Below are positions 1-8,445 of a DNA stretch of 20,038 nt, piece by piece. The DNA comes from E44-bin46 sp964354655 (lineage in GTDB: Bacteria; Chloroflexota; Dehalococcoidia; Dehalococcoidales; E44-bin46), in the NCBI GenBank assembly GCA_964354655.1, contig CAYHAL010000024.1, forward strand, positions 1-20,038. Direction: 5' to 3'. Position numbers and translations under genes: made by a program. How positions within the stretch are numbered: position 1 is the first letter of the stretch; every line of letters starts with the position of its first letter. Below the pieces are notes generated by a model that saw only the letters and a list, made by a program, of their open reading frames with translations, searched no databases and had not been told where the DNA came from.

Positions 1-1486
<1,486 letters not shown>

Positions 1487-1519
1487 TGCTTCAGACTTGA
1501 CATTAGCCCTCATATTCAG

Positions 1520-1532
1520 TTGTTAAAGTGCT
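1520..1532 (-). promoter_or_regulatory. boxA-like antitermination site in the 23S leader
   Basis: The minus strand reads AGCACTTTAACAA, close to the rRNA boxA (TGCTCTTTAACAA) that binds NusB/S10 and prevents premature termination in rRNA operons. It lies about 34 nt before the inferred 23S 5' end and downstream of a strong hairpin, which is the usual leader order of hairpin then boxA. The match is seen in the sequence. Function is inferred. Confidence 0.65.
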
Positions 1533-1546
1533 TTTTTACATAAGAA

Positions 1547-1576
1547 AACGGCTTGGTGATTAATCACCAAGCCGTT
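1547..1576. repeat. perfect 30-bp palindrome in the 23S leader
   Basis: The two halves are exact reverse complements: a 13-bp stem (AACGGCTTGGTGA) closing a TTAA loop. On the minus strand it falls between the 23S promoters and boxA and is followed by TTTTC. It could serve as a boxB-like leader hairpin, an RNase III processing element or a weak attenuator. The short broken U run argues against an efficient terminator. Confidence 0.75.
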
Positions 1577-1636
1577 CGCTTGGCTATCAATCACCAGTTC
1601 CTACCTTATGTATCTACTGTCCTCATCTCTGTTAAA

Positions 1637-1665
1637 AGTATAACACTCGTTTTTAAGTTTGTCAA
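1637..1665 (-). promoter_or_regulatory. 23S promoter P1 (proximal)
   Basis: On the minus strand TTGACA (1665-1660) and TATACT (1642-1637) are separated by exactly 17 bp. This is a near-consensus housekeeping sigma promoter. The predicted start near 1630 would give a leader of about 145 nt containing the palindrome and boxA. Confidence 0.85.
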
Positions 1666-1687
1666 ACAATTAACTTCGACAAGTAAA

Positions 1688-1716
1688 AGTGTAACACTGA
1701 TGTATAACTTTGTCAA
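1688..1716 (-). promoter_or_regulatory. 23S promoter P2 (distal)
   Basis: On the minus strand TTGACA (1716-1711) and TACACT (1693-1688) are separated by 17 bp. It lies 51 bp upstream of P1 and shares the flanking pattern AGTGTTA(C/T)ACTTTTA with it, so the pair looks like a local duplication. Tandem promoters are typical of rRNA operons. Confidence 0.8.
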
Positions 1717-1760
1717 GTATATTTTGAACTTTGTCATTAATAATTTCCCAACGTGCTCTC

Positions 1761-1790
1761 TTGACAAATAAAGGCTAGAAGTGATAGATT
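1761..1790 (+). promoter_or_regulatory. hrcA heat-shock operon promoter
   Basis: TTGACA (1761-1766) and TAGATT (1785-1790) are separated by 18 bp. Transcription would start near 1797, at the edge of the CIRCE operator, so bound HrcA would block initiation. The -35 box lies 44 bp from the divergent 23S P2 -35 box. Confidence 0.75.
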
Positions 1791-1799
1791 AAATCGTAA

Positions 1800-1826
1800 T
1801 TAGCAGTCTTAGGCTTAGACTGCTAA
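1800..1826 (+). promoter_or_regulatory. CIRCE operator (HrcA-binding inverted repeat)
   Basis: TTAGCAGTC, nine spacer bases, then GACTGCTAA. The classical CIRCE is TTAGCACTC-N9-GAGTGCTAA. This copy has C to G in the left arm and the matching G to C in the right arm, so symmetry is kept. It ends 11 nt before the hrcA start codon and overlaps the predicted transcription start. Autoregulation of the operon by HrcA follows from known CIRCE biology. Confidence 0.93.
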
Positions 1827-1837
1827 CGGGGGTAAAG

Positions 1838-2878
1838 ATGCTATCTCCTAGGACAGAAAAGATACTCAAATCTATAGTGGGGCAATATATCGTTAGGGCA
1901 ACACCGATTCCGTCGCAGAGTCTTATCAACGACTATGAGCTGAAGGTGAGTCCGGCTACTATCCGCAATGAGATGGCACACCTAGAGCAGGAGGGCTATA
2001 TTACCCGCTGCCACCCTTCAGCTGGAAGCATACCTTCAGACAAAGGCTACCGCTACTATGTGGAATCTATGGGTAACATCGAGCTCCCTTTAGCCGAGCA
2101 ACGCTTGATACGCCACCTCTTCCATCAGGTGGAAGAGGAACTTGAGGAGTGGCTAAAGCTAGCGGCAAAACTCATAGCCCAGTTGGTTCAAAATATGGCT
2201 ATAGTTACTATGCCTAAGCCAGCAAACTGTCAATTCAAGCATCTAGAGTTGATTGCCTTACGAGACTCACTGGCATTGATTGTCCTTGTCCTTCGTGGCG
2301 CCAGATTAAAGCAACAGTTAATAACCTTTGACCAGATTATACCCCAACCGGAGTTAACGGCAATCAGCAACAGATTAAATGCTATTTATTCTGGCTTGAC
2401 CAGCTCCCAGATTTTAGCTAAAGGTATAAGGCTGTCGTCCATTGAACAACAGCTAACCGATTGCCTGGTGAAGATGATGCAAGCTGAAGATGTACTGGAG
2501 TATGAGGAGCCTTATCTTGATGGTCTGCACTTTATGCTCAACCAGCCAGAATTTGCTCACATCCAGCGGATGCTGCCCTTAATGGAATTAGTTGACCACA
2601 GAAACCTACTGAGGATTATTGCCCCCCAAAGACTAACCAGTCCCGGGGTGCGTGTAGCCATAGGTAAGGAGAATGAGGCAAAGGTTATCCAGGATTACAG
2701 CGTGGTCATCAGCCGATACGGTTTACCTGAAGAAGCCTTTGGCACTATAGGCGTAATTGGACCTACCCGAATGCCCTATGCCCGTGCCATCTCCTCGATA
2801 AGCTACCTCTCTTCGGTGCTGAGTGAGCTGATGGCTGAGCTATATGGGAGAGGACCACAGCCTGATGTGAATTCATAA
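1838..2878 (+). CDS. hrcA: Heat-inducible transcription repressor HrcA
   Basis: HrcA represses class I heat-shock genes by binding CIRCE, and its folding depends on GroEL in characterised bacteria. The 346 residues match the usual family length of about 340-350. The N-terminal winged helix (about 1-75) includes VSPATIRNEMAHLEQEGYI and the family signature SAGSIPSDKGYRYYV, where the usual residue is Arg or Tyr rather than Ser in SAG(R/Y)IP. The C-terminal region around 255-335 has the typical NLLRIIAPQ and GVRVAIGKEN segments and the closing stretch GTIGVIGPTRMPYARAIS. The ATG at 1838 is preceded by GGGGG at 1828-1832, which sets the start. A CIRCE element lies immediately upstream, so the gene is probably autoregulated, and grpE-dnaK-dnaJ follow on the same strand. 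A repeat-filled gap of 225 bp separates it from grpE. Confidence 0.96.
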   Translation: MLSPRTEKILKSIVGQYIVRATPIPSQSLINDYELKVSPATIRNEMAHLEQEGYITRCHPSAGSIPSDKGYRYYVESMGNIELPLAEQRLIRHLFHQVEEELEEWLKLAAKLIAQLVQNMAIVTMPKPANCQFKHLELIALRDSLALIVLVLRGARLKQQLITFDQIIPQPELTAISNRLNAIYSGLTSSQILAKGIRLSSIEQQLTDCLVKMMQAEDVLEYEEPYLDGLHFMLNQPEFAHIQRMLPLMELVDHRNLLRIIAPQRLTSPGVRVAIGKENEAKVIQDYSVVISRYGLPEEAFGTIGVIGPTRMPYARAISSISYLSSVLSELMAELYGRGPQPDVNS

Positions 2879-2884
2879 AGAGAG

Positions 2885-3068
2885 TTAAAGAGAGGCACAG
2901 CCTCTCTTACATAACCCATCCCCCTGACCCCCTTCCCTTAGTAAGGGAAGGGGAGCAAAGGTAAGAGAGGGGGCTTTGGCCCCCTCTCTAAAATCTCTTC
3001 CCCCTCTCCTTGTCAAGGAGAGGGGGACTAAGGGAGTGAGGTTAATAAAAACTAAAGGGGATAGGGTT
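2885..3068 (+). repeat. Palindromic intergenic repeat, two tandem units
   Basis: This stretch between hrcA and grpE consists of four hairpins. Unit 1 has a 9-bp stem (2888-2908, AAGAGAGGC, loop ACA) and an 11-12-bp stem (2929-2953). Unit 2 has an 11-bp stem (2964-2989, AGAGAGGGGGC, loop TTTG) and a 13-bp stem (2999-3027). It ends with AAAGGGGATAGGGTT (3054-3068), which is repeated exactly after the copy before dnaJ. The element is G/C-asymmetric (first arm purine-rich, second arm C-rich) and non-coding. None of the hairpins is followed by a clear T run, so they are poor intrinsic terminators. They could act as mRNA stability or processing signals. Confidence 0.8.
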
Positions 3069-3103
3069 ACTAAATAAAATCCAAAGGGGTGAGGTAGATA
3101 ATA

Positions 3104-3649
3104 ATGACCCATCAAGACCCAGAAGAAGGTTTAACAAGAAAAGTAGAGCCAGAGGTTGCTGAGATAGACGATGTGGAGGCACTAAAACAAGCCCTGGCTG
3201 AGGCAAAGGAAAAGGCAGAAGCCAATCTGGCAGGCTGGCAGAGAGCTCAGGCAGACCTCATTAACTATAAACGGCACAGTAAGCAGGAAATGGAGGAGGT
3301 CAGCCAGTTTGCTAATACTACGCTTATGCTGAGCCTCTTGCCCATTCTTGATGACCTGGAACGGGCCTTCGCTGCCATTCCACCTCGCCTAGCTAAGGCG
3401 GGCTGGGTAGATGGCATCAGGCTCATCGAGCGCAAGCTCCAGGCGAGCCTTGAGGCACAAGGGTTATTTCAAATCAAGGCACCGGGGGAACCTTTCGACC
3501 CCTACCGCCATGAAGCAGTCAGGCAGGATAAAGGTAAAGAGGGGGTAGTGGTTGAGGAATTACAAAAGGGCTACAAGTTCCGTAATAGAGTTATTCGCCC
3601 GGCCAAAGTAGTTGTAGGTAATGGCGAAGAGGAAGAAAAGGAGGAGTAG
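3104..3649 (+). CDS. grpE: Nucleotide exchange factor GrpE
   Basis: GrpE is the dimeric cofactor that releases ADP from DnaK and resets the chaperone cycle in the cytoplasm. The protein has 181 residues, near the family norm. It has an acidic, charged N-terminus, a long coiled coil (about 25-75), a four-helix segment with LLPILDDLERA (78-89) and the C-terminal beta domain with FDPYRHEAV (131-139) and GYKFRNRVIRPAKVVVG (156-172), which form the GrpE signature. The ATG is preceded by GGGGTGAGG at 3086-3094, a clear ribosome binding site. dnaK begins two bases after its stop codon, so the two are translationally linked. The upstream repeat places it 225 bp from hrcA. Confidence 0.97.
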   Translation: MTHQDPEEGLTRKVEPEVAEIDDVEALKQALAEAKEKAEANLAGWQRAQADLINYKRHSKQEMEEVSQFANTTLMLSLLPILDDLERAFAAIPPRLAKAGWVDGIRLIERKLQASLEAQGLFQIKAPGEPFDPYRHEAVRQDKGKEGVVVEELQKGYKFRNRVIRPAKVVVGNGEEEEKEE

Positions 3650-3651
3650 AC

Positions 3652-5532
3652 ATGGCAAAGGCTGTAGGAATTGATTTAGGGACAACATTAAGCGAGGTAG
3701 CCGTGATGCAGGCTGGAGAGCCGGTAGTTATTCCTTCGGCTGAGGGCGGGAACCTCTTTCCTTCAGTGGTAGCGATAAGCAAGGCAGGAGAACGTCTTGT
3801 AGGACAGGTAGCTAGGCGCCAGGCTATCGTTAACCCTGACAACACCATCTACAGTATTAAGAGATTCATGGGGCGTAAGTGGGGAGAGCCAGCGGGGCGG
3901 GAACTGCCAGTAGAAGAGGATGCCCGCCGCAAAGCCTATAAGGTAACGAGGGCACCTAATAATGATGTGCGGGTGGTGATGGGCGGCAAAGAATATAGCC
4001 CGCCTGAGATTTCGGCTATGATTCTGCAAAAACTAAAGACTGATGCCGAGGCTTACCTCGGCGAGAAGGTTACCGACGCTGTTATCACCGTACCGGCTTA
4101 TTTTAATGACGCCCAGCGACAGGCAACTAAAGATGCTGGTACCATAGCTGGGCTCAATGTGCTGAGAATAATTAATGAGCCAACGGCTGCCTCCCTAGCC
4201 TATGGACTAGACAAAAAGAAGGAGGAAACCATTGCCGTCTATGACCTCGGTGGTGGCACCTTTGACATCTCCATCCTTGAGATTGGCGAAGGCACTTTCC
4301 AGGTCAAGTCCACCAGCGGCGATACCCACCTCGGTGGCGATGACTTTGACCAGAGGGTTATAGACTGGCTGTGCGATGAGTTCAAGCGAGAACAGGGAAT
4401 AGACCTCAGGCAGGATAAGATGGCTCTACAACGACTTAAAGAAGCTGCCGAAAAGGCTAAGTGTGAGCTTTCTACCGTCCAGCAGACCGAGATAAACCTG
4501 CCCTTTATCACCGCTGATGCCAGCGGTCCCAAACACCTTAGTATCACCCTCACCCGGGCTAAGCTGGAACAATTGGTAATGGACCTGGTGGAGAAGACGC
4601 TGGAGCCCTGCCGCCAGGCATTAGCTGATGCCGGAAAGCCCCCCGCCCAAATTGATGAGGTAATTCTAGTTGGCGGGCAGACCAGAATGCCACTGGTTCA
4701 GCAGAAGGTAAAGCAACTTTTTGGTAAGGAACCAAATAAGGGGGTCAACCCGGATGAAGTAGTGGCTGTCGGCGCAGCTATTCAAGCCGGGGTGCTCAAG
4801 GGGGAGGTTAAAGAAGTTCTCCTACTTGATGTTACCCCCCTCACTCTAGGCATTGAGACCCTTGGTGGTGTCGCCACCCCCCTCATTCCCCGTAACACCA
4901 CCATCCCTACCGCTAAGAGCCAGATTTTCAGCACTGCCGCTGATAATCAGCCCAGTGTCGAGATTCATGTGCTTCAGGGGGAGCGTCCTATGGCTGCCGA
5001 CAACAGGACCCTAGGTCGGTTTATGCTCGATGGTATCCTGCCAGCACCGCGGGGCGTGCCCCAGATTGAGGTCACCTTTGATATTGATGCCAATGGCATC
5101 CTCAGTGTTAAGGCTCACGATAAGGGCACCGGCAAGGAGCAGAAAATAACCATCACTGCTTCCAGCGGGCTGTCTAAGGAAGAGGTGGGAAAGATGCAGC
5201 GGGAAGCAGAGACACATGCTGCCGAGGATGCCAAACGGCGTGAAGAAGTAGAGACACGCAACACTGCTGATACCTTGGCTTATACCGCTGAAAAGACCCT
5301 GCGGGAGCACAAGGACAAGATACCCTCAGACCTAAACCAAGAGGTGGAAAATAAAATAGCCGCCGTGCGCTCAGCACTACAAGGCACTGATATAAATAGC
5401 CTTCGCCAAGCAATGCAGGAGCTATCCAACGCCATGCAAAAGATAGGCGCCGCCATCTACAAGCAACAGCCACCACCGGGCAAAGAAGGCGGCGAAGAGG
5501 GCACGGTAGAAGGCGAGTTCCGCCAGGTCTAG
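3652..5532 (+). CDS. dnaK: Chaperone protein DnaK (Hsp70)
   Basis: ATP-dependent Hsp70 chaperone that binds exposed hydrophobic peptides and works with DnaJ and GrpE. The length of 626 residues is normal. The nucleotide-binding domain shows GIDLGTT near the N-terminus, the connecting-lysine segment IYSIKRFMGRKW, RIINEPTAASLAYG and DLGGGTFDISIL. The interdomain linker LLLDVTPLTLGIET and the substrate-binding beta domain follow, then a helical lid that ends in a Gly/Glu-rich tail. In the phosphate-1 loop the sequence is GTTLSEVAV, where most DnaKs have GTTNSxVAV, so the Asn is replaced by Leu. The ribosome site (GGAGG/GGAG) lies inside the end of grpE. Next is dnaJ, 102 bp away behind one repeat unit. 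Expression is presumably from the CIRCE promoter upstream of hrcA. Confidence 0.98.
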   Translation: MAKAVGIDLGTTLSEVAVMQAGEPVVIPSAEGGNLFPSVVAISKAGERLVGQVARRQAIVNPDNTIYSIKRFMGRKWGEPAGRELPVEEDARRKAYKVTRAPNNDVRVVMGGKEYSPPEISAMILQKLKTDAEAYLGEKVTDAVITVPAYFNDAQRQATKDAGTIAGLNVLRIINEPTAASLAYGLDKKKEETIAVYDLGGGTFDISILEIGEGTFQVKSTSGDTHLGGDDFDQRVIDWLCDEFKREQGIDLRQDKMALQRLKEAAEKAKCELSTVQQTEINLPFITADASGPKHLSITLTRAKLEQLVMDLVEKTLEPCRQALADAGKPPAQIDEVILVGGQTRMPLVQQKVKQLFGKEPNKGVNPDEVVAVGAAIQAGVLKGEVKEVLLLDVTPLTLGIETLGGVATPLIPRNTTIPTAKSQIFSTAADNQPSVEIHVLQGERPMAADNRTLGRFMLDGILPAPRGVPQIEVTFDIDANGILSVKAHDKGTGKEQKITITASSGLSKEEVGKMQREAETHAAEDAKRREEVETRNTADTLAYTAEKTLREHKDKIPSDLNQEVENKIAAVRSALQGTDINSLRQAMQELSNAMQKIGAAIYKQQPPPGKEGGEEGTVEGEFRQV

Positions 5533-5545
5533 ATGCGAGGAGGAA

Positions 5546-5627
5546 GTTAAAGAGGGGCGAAGCCCCTCTTACATACCAATTTCCCCTTCCCCTTACCAAG
5601 GGGAAGGGGAATAAAGGGGATAGGGTT
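5546..5627 (+). repeat. Palindromic intergenic repeat, single unit before dnaJ
   Basis: Same layout as the element before grpE: GTTAAAGAGGGGC hairpin (5550-5570, 9-bp stem, loop GAA), CTTACATA spacer, a 14-bp stem (5581-5611, TTCCCCTTCCCCTT with loop ACC), then AAAGGGGATAGGGTT (5613-5627), identical to 3054-3068. It fills almost the whole dnaK-dnaJ gap and supplies the only purine-rich sequence (AGGG at 5622-5625) upstream of the dnaJ ATG. Confidence 0.8.
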
Positions 5628-5634
5628 CTAAAAC

Positions 5635-6702
5635 ATGCCAACAAAACGGGATTATTATGAGGTCCTCGGCATCCCTAGAGATGCCACCGATGAGGAAATA
5701 AAGCGGGCTTTCCGTAAGCTAGCCTTCAAATATCACCCCGACCATAACCATGATGATAATGCCGGGGAAAAGTTCAAGGAGGTAAATGAGGCTTACGAAG
5801 TGCTCTCTGACCCCGATAAGCGGGCTGCCTATGACCGCTTTGGGCATGGGGATGCCGAGGGATTGTTCGGGCGGGGATTTGAGGGCTTTGATTTCGGTGG
5901 TTTCGGTGATATCTTTGACGCCTTCTTTGGCGGAGCGACTACGGCTACCCGTCAAGCACCACGGCGCGGGGCTGACCTCCTCTATAATATTAGTATCACC
6001 TTTGAAGAGGCAGCCTTCGGTTGCCAAAAGGAGATAAAAACCTTACGCACCGAGAACTGCTCCCTATGCCAAGGCATCGGCTCCAAGCCAGGTAGCCAGC
6101 CCACCCGATGCCCCAACTGTAATGGCACCGGACAGGTGCATCGTGTCCAGCAGACTATCTTCGGTCGCTTCACCAATATTACTACCTGTCCTCAGTGCCA
6201 CGGCGAGGGCAGGATTATAACCGATCCCTGCCCTCAGTGCCAGGGCACAGGCAAGGAGAAACATCAGCGCATTATCTCAGTCAAAATCCCAGCCGGGGTT
6301 GATAACGACTCTCAAATACGACTCAGAGGTGAGGGTCATGCCGGGACAAGAGGCGGTCCTTCAGGTGACCTCTACATCACTTTAGCCATTAAACAGCATG
6401 AGTTTTTTGAACGAGATGGTGATGACATCCTTTATGAGCTACCAATCAACTTTGCTCAAGCTGCTCTCGGTACCGAGATAGAGGTGCCCACCCTTGAGGG
6501 TAAAACCAAGCTCAAAATCCCGGCTGGCGGTCAAACCGGTATAGTCTTCCGGCTTAAAAATAAGGGGTTCCCTCATCTCAACAGGAGAGGGCGCGGTGAC
6601 CAGCTAGTTACGCTACGTGTAATTACCCCGGAATCACTAACCAAGAAACAGCGAAAACTGTTCCAAGAGCTGGCTGATACCTTTGAACCAACTGAAAGTT
6701 AA
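5635..6702 (+). CDS. dnaJ: Chaperone protein DnaJ (Hsp40, class I)
   Basis: Co-chaperone that delivers substrates to DnaK and stimulates its ATPase. Of 355 residues, the J domain (about 5-70) holds the essential HPD triad at 34-36. A Gly/Phe-rich linker (75-105) with repeated GFG/FGG follows. Four CxxCxGxG zinc motifs stand at 142-149 (CSLCQGIG), 159-166, 185-192 and 199-206, all complete, giving two zinc sites. Two C-terminal beta-barrel domains complete a normal type I DnaJ. The ATG lies 7 nt after the repeat element. The nearest Shine-Dalgarno-like sequence is the AGGG in that repeat, so translation may depend on it or on coupling with dnaK. The stop codon is only 9 nt from the convergent gpsA stop. 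Confidence 0.97.
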   Translation: MPTKRDYYEVLGIPRDATDEEIKRAFRKLAFKYHPDHNHDDNAGEKFKEVNEAYEVLSDPDKRAAYDRFGHGDAEGLFGRGFEGFDFGGFGDIFDAFFGGATTATRQAPRRGADLLYNISITFEEAAFGCQKEIKTLRTENCSLCQGIGSKPGSQPTRCPNCNGTGQVHRVQQTIFGRFTNITTCPQCHGEGRIITDPCPQCQGTGKEKHQRIISVKIPAGVDNDSQIRLRGEGHAGTRGGPSGDLYITLAIKQHEFFERDGDDILYELPINFAQAALGTEIEVPTLEGKTKLKIPAGGQTGIVFRLKNKGFPHLNRRGRGDQLVTLRVITPESLTKKQRKLFQELADTFEPTES

Positions 6703-6711
6703 TAACAATAC

Positions 6712-7764
6712 TCAGGAATCCCTCTTTTGCCTAAAAAGGGAAAGTAGCTCCCAGTTTTGCCCAACTAACTCATGGCTAGCCTCAGGCGCCATTAGTTCAA
6801 TTATTGCCTGGCGAGGCTCAGCGCCTTCAAACAACACCTGATAAATCTTCTCGGTGATAGGCATCCCTAGCCCAAGCTGCCGGGCTAGATTCCGGGCAGC
6901 AATAGTAGTGCTCACCCCCTCAGCCACGCCAGTCATTGAATCAGTTATTTCCTTTAATGGGCGCCCCTTGGTTAACTCTACCCCCACATAGTGGTTACGA
7001 CTTAACGGGCTGGCACAAGTAGCTATTACATCACCAACACCGGCTAACCCAGCAAAGGTGAGAGGATTTGCGCCGAGAGCAACCCCCAGAGCCGCTATCT
7101 CAGTCAAACCACGAGTAATAAAGGCTGCCTTGGCATTATCACCATAACCTAGACCATCAACCATACCGGCACCCAGAGCGATGATATTTTTAAATGCCCC
7201 ACCTAGCTCTACACCTATGACATCAGTATTAATATATACACAAAAGTTAGGGCAGGTTAACAGCTTCTGGGCTTTCTTGGCTACAGCTTCATCCTCAGCC
7301 GCCACCACTGAAGCCGCTGGTAAATCGCGGATAATCTCCCGAGAAAGATTAGGCCCAGAAAGCACGCAAATGTTAGACCGAAAACGAGGGTCTATCTCCT
7401 CAGCAATTACCTGTGACACACGCTTATTGCTATCTATCTCCAAGCCCTTGGCGGCACTTATTACTATCATCGACCCATCAAGATAACCTTTAATCAATCT
7501 TACATTCTGCCGCACAGTTTGGGATGGCACAGCTAGAATTACTGCCTCTACATTAGCCAATGCTTCACCTAATAAGCTGGTAATAGATAATCGTGAAGGA
7601 AAGGTAATACCAGGCAGTAGGGCTAAATTAGGTTGGGTATTTCTCAATTCAGTGGCTTCTCGTTCAGTCCGTGCCCATAGCCTGACCCACAATCCCTTAT
7701 GAGCTAACACCACCCCCAGCGTTTTCCCCCAAGTAGTGGTGCCAATGATGGCAATCTTGGGCAT
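6712..7764 (-). CDS. gpsA: Glycerol-3-phosphate dehydrogenase [NAD(P)+]
   Basis: Reduces dihydroxyacetone phosphate to sn-glycerol 3-phosphate, the backbone of membrane phospholipids. It has 350 residues, slightly above the usual 330-340. The N-terminal Rossmann region reads IIGTTTWGKTLGVVLAHKG, so the usual GxGxWG is GTTTWG with the second Gly replaced. Later hallmarks are intact: VISAAKGLE, GGAFKNIIALGAGMVDGL with the catalytic Lys, the NAKAAFITRGLTEI helix and GDVIATC. Last gene of the argF-der-plsY-gpsA operon: its ATG lies 3 nt after the plsY stop, with a GGGG ribosome site in the end of plsY. Its product is the substrate backbone used by PlsY, so the pair is metabolically linked. It converges with dnaJ with no room for a terminator. 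Confidence 0.95.
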   Translation of the reverse strand: MPKIAIIGTTTWGKTLGVVLAHKGLWVRLWARTEREATELRNTQPNLALLPGITFPSRLSITSLLGEALANVEAVILAVPSQTVRQNVRLIKGYLDGSMIVISAAKGLEIDSNKRVSQVIAEEIDPRFRSNICVLSGPNLSREIIRDLPAASVVAAEDEAVAKKAQKLLTCPNFCVYINTDVIGVELGGAFKNIIALGAGMVDGLGYGDNAKAAFITRGLTEIAALGVALGANPLTFAGLAGVGDVIATCASPLSRNHYVGVELTKGRPLKEITDSMTGVAEGVSTTIAARNLARQLGLGMPITEKIYQVLFEGAEPRQAIIELMAPEASHELVGQNWELLSLFRQKRDS

Positions 7765-7767
7765 ACT

Positions 7768-8445
7768 TTACCCCGCGCTCTTCGTTTTAGGTCCCCTTAG
7801 CTCAGCCTTCCCGCCCAGCCTGCGCTCCCTGCCTCTCAGTAACCGGGCAATATTACTCCGATGGGTAACCAGGATTACTACGGCGCCGATTAAGGCATAA
7901 ATCAAATACCAAATGGGGAACCCGTACACAATAGTAAGGGGAACCAATACCCCATAAGTGCTCGCTACCGCAGCGATAGAACCTAGAGATACAAACTTGC
8001 TTAAACCAGTCCCGATAACAAAAACTTCGCCACCAAATATTGCTGCTATCGGGCATAAGGCAACTAAACCGCCAAAAAAGGTAGCCACACCCCTCCCCCC
8101 ACGAAACTTGAGGAATACTGACCAGCTATGTCCAGCCATAGCGGCTAACGCTGCCGTAACTTGGGCAATTAGCATTCCCACGGCATGACCATCAATCACC
8201 AGATAGTCTCTACCAATTATTAACCCAGCAACCACTACCGCCAGTATCCCCTTTAACAAGTCCAAGCCGAAGACCGTAGCCGCTGCTTTGCCACCAACAG
8301 TTCGCAGCACATTAGTCGTTCCTGTCTTGCCACTACCATATTGCCTGACATCTACCCCCTTTCGCTTGGCTATCAATAAACCAAAGGGGATAGAACCCAA
8401 AAGGTAACCAATTACCACCACCCCGATAAACTCGCCGATTATCAT
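7768..8445 (-). CDS. plsY: Acyl-phosphate:glycerol-3-phosphate acyltransferase PlsY
   Basis: Integral membrane enzyme that transfers an acyl group from acyl phosphate to glycerol 3-phosphate, the first acylation of phospholipid synthesis. It has 225 residues with about six hydrophobic segments. The three known motifs are visible: GSIPFG then YGSGKTGTTNVLR (36-48; the common form is GSGNxGATNxxR), GHSWSVFLKFRGGRGVAT (105-122), and the C-terminal HRSNIARLLRGRERRLGGK. The start codon overlaps the der stop in an ATGA, which implies translational coupling. The downstream gpsA makes its acceptor substrate. The short basic tail after GGK is unremarkable. Confidence 0.95.
   Translation of the reverse strand: MIIGEFIGVVVIGYLLGSIPFGLLIAKRKGVDVRQYGSGKTGTTNVLRTVGGKAAATVFGLDLLKGILAVVVAGLIIGRDYLVIDGHAVGMLIAQVTAALAAMAGHSWSVFLKFRGGRGVATFFGGLVALCPIAAIFGGEVFVIGTGLSKFVSLGSIAAVASTYGVLVPLTIVYGFPIWYLIYALIGAVVILVTHRSNIARLLRGRERRLGGKAELRGPKTKSAG

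Noticed and set aside
1553..1771. Open frame of 72 codons in the 23S/hrcA intergenic region
   Set aside because: It covers the palindrome and the divergent promoters and has no ribosome site.
2888..3027. Hairpins after hrcA as intrinsic terminators
   Set aside because: The stems are strong but no T run follows any of them, and the same stems recur inside the operon before dnaJ.
2885..3115. Minus-strand open frame across the repeat before grpE
   Set aside because: It is made of the low-complexity palindromic repeat and has no protein-like features.
5174..5644. Minus-strand open frame antisense to the dnaK end
   Set aside because: It is a shadow of dnaK and the repeat, with low-complexity hydrophobic composition.
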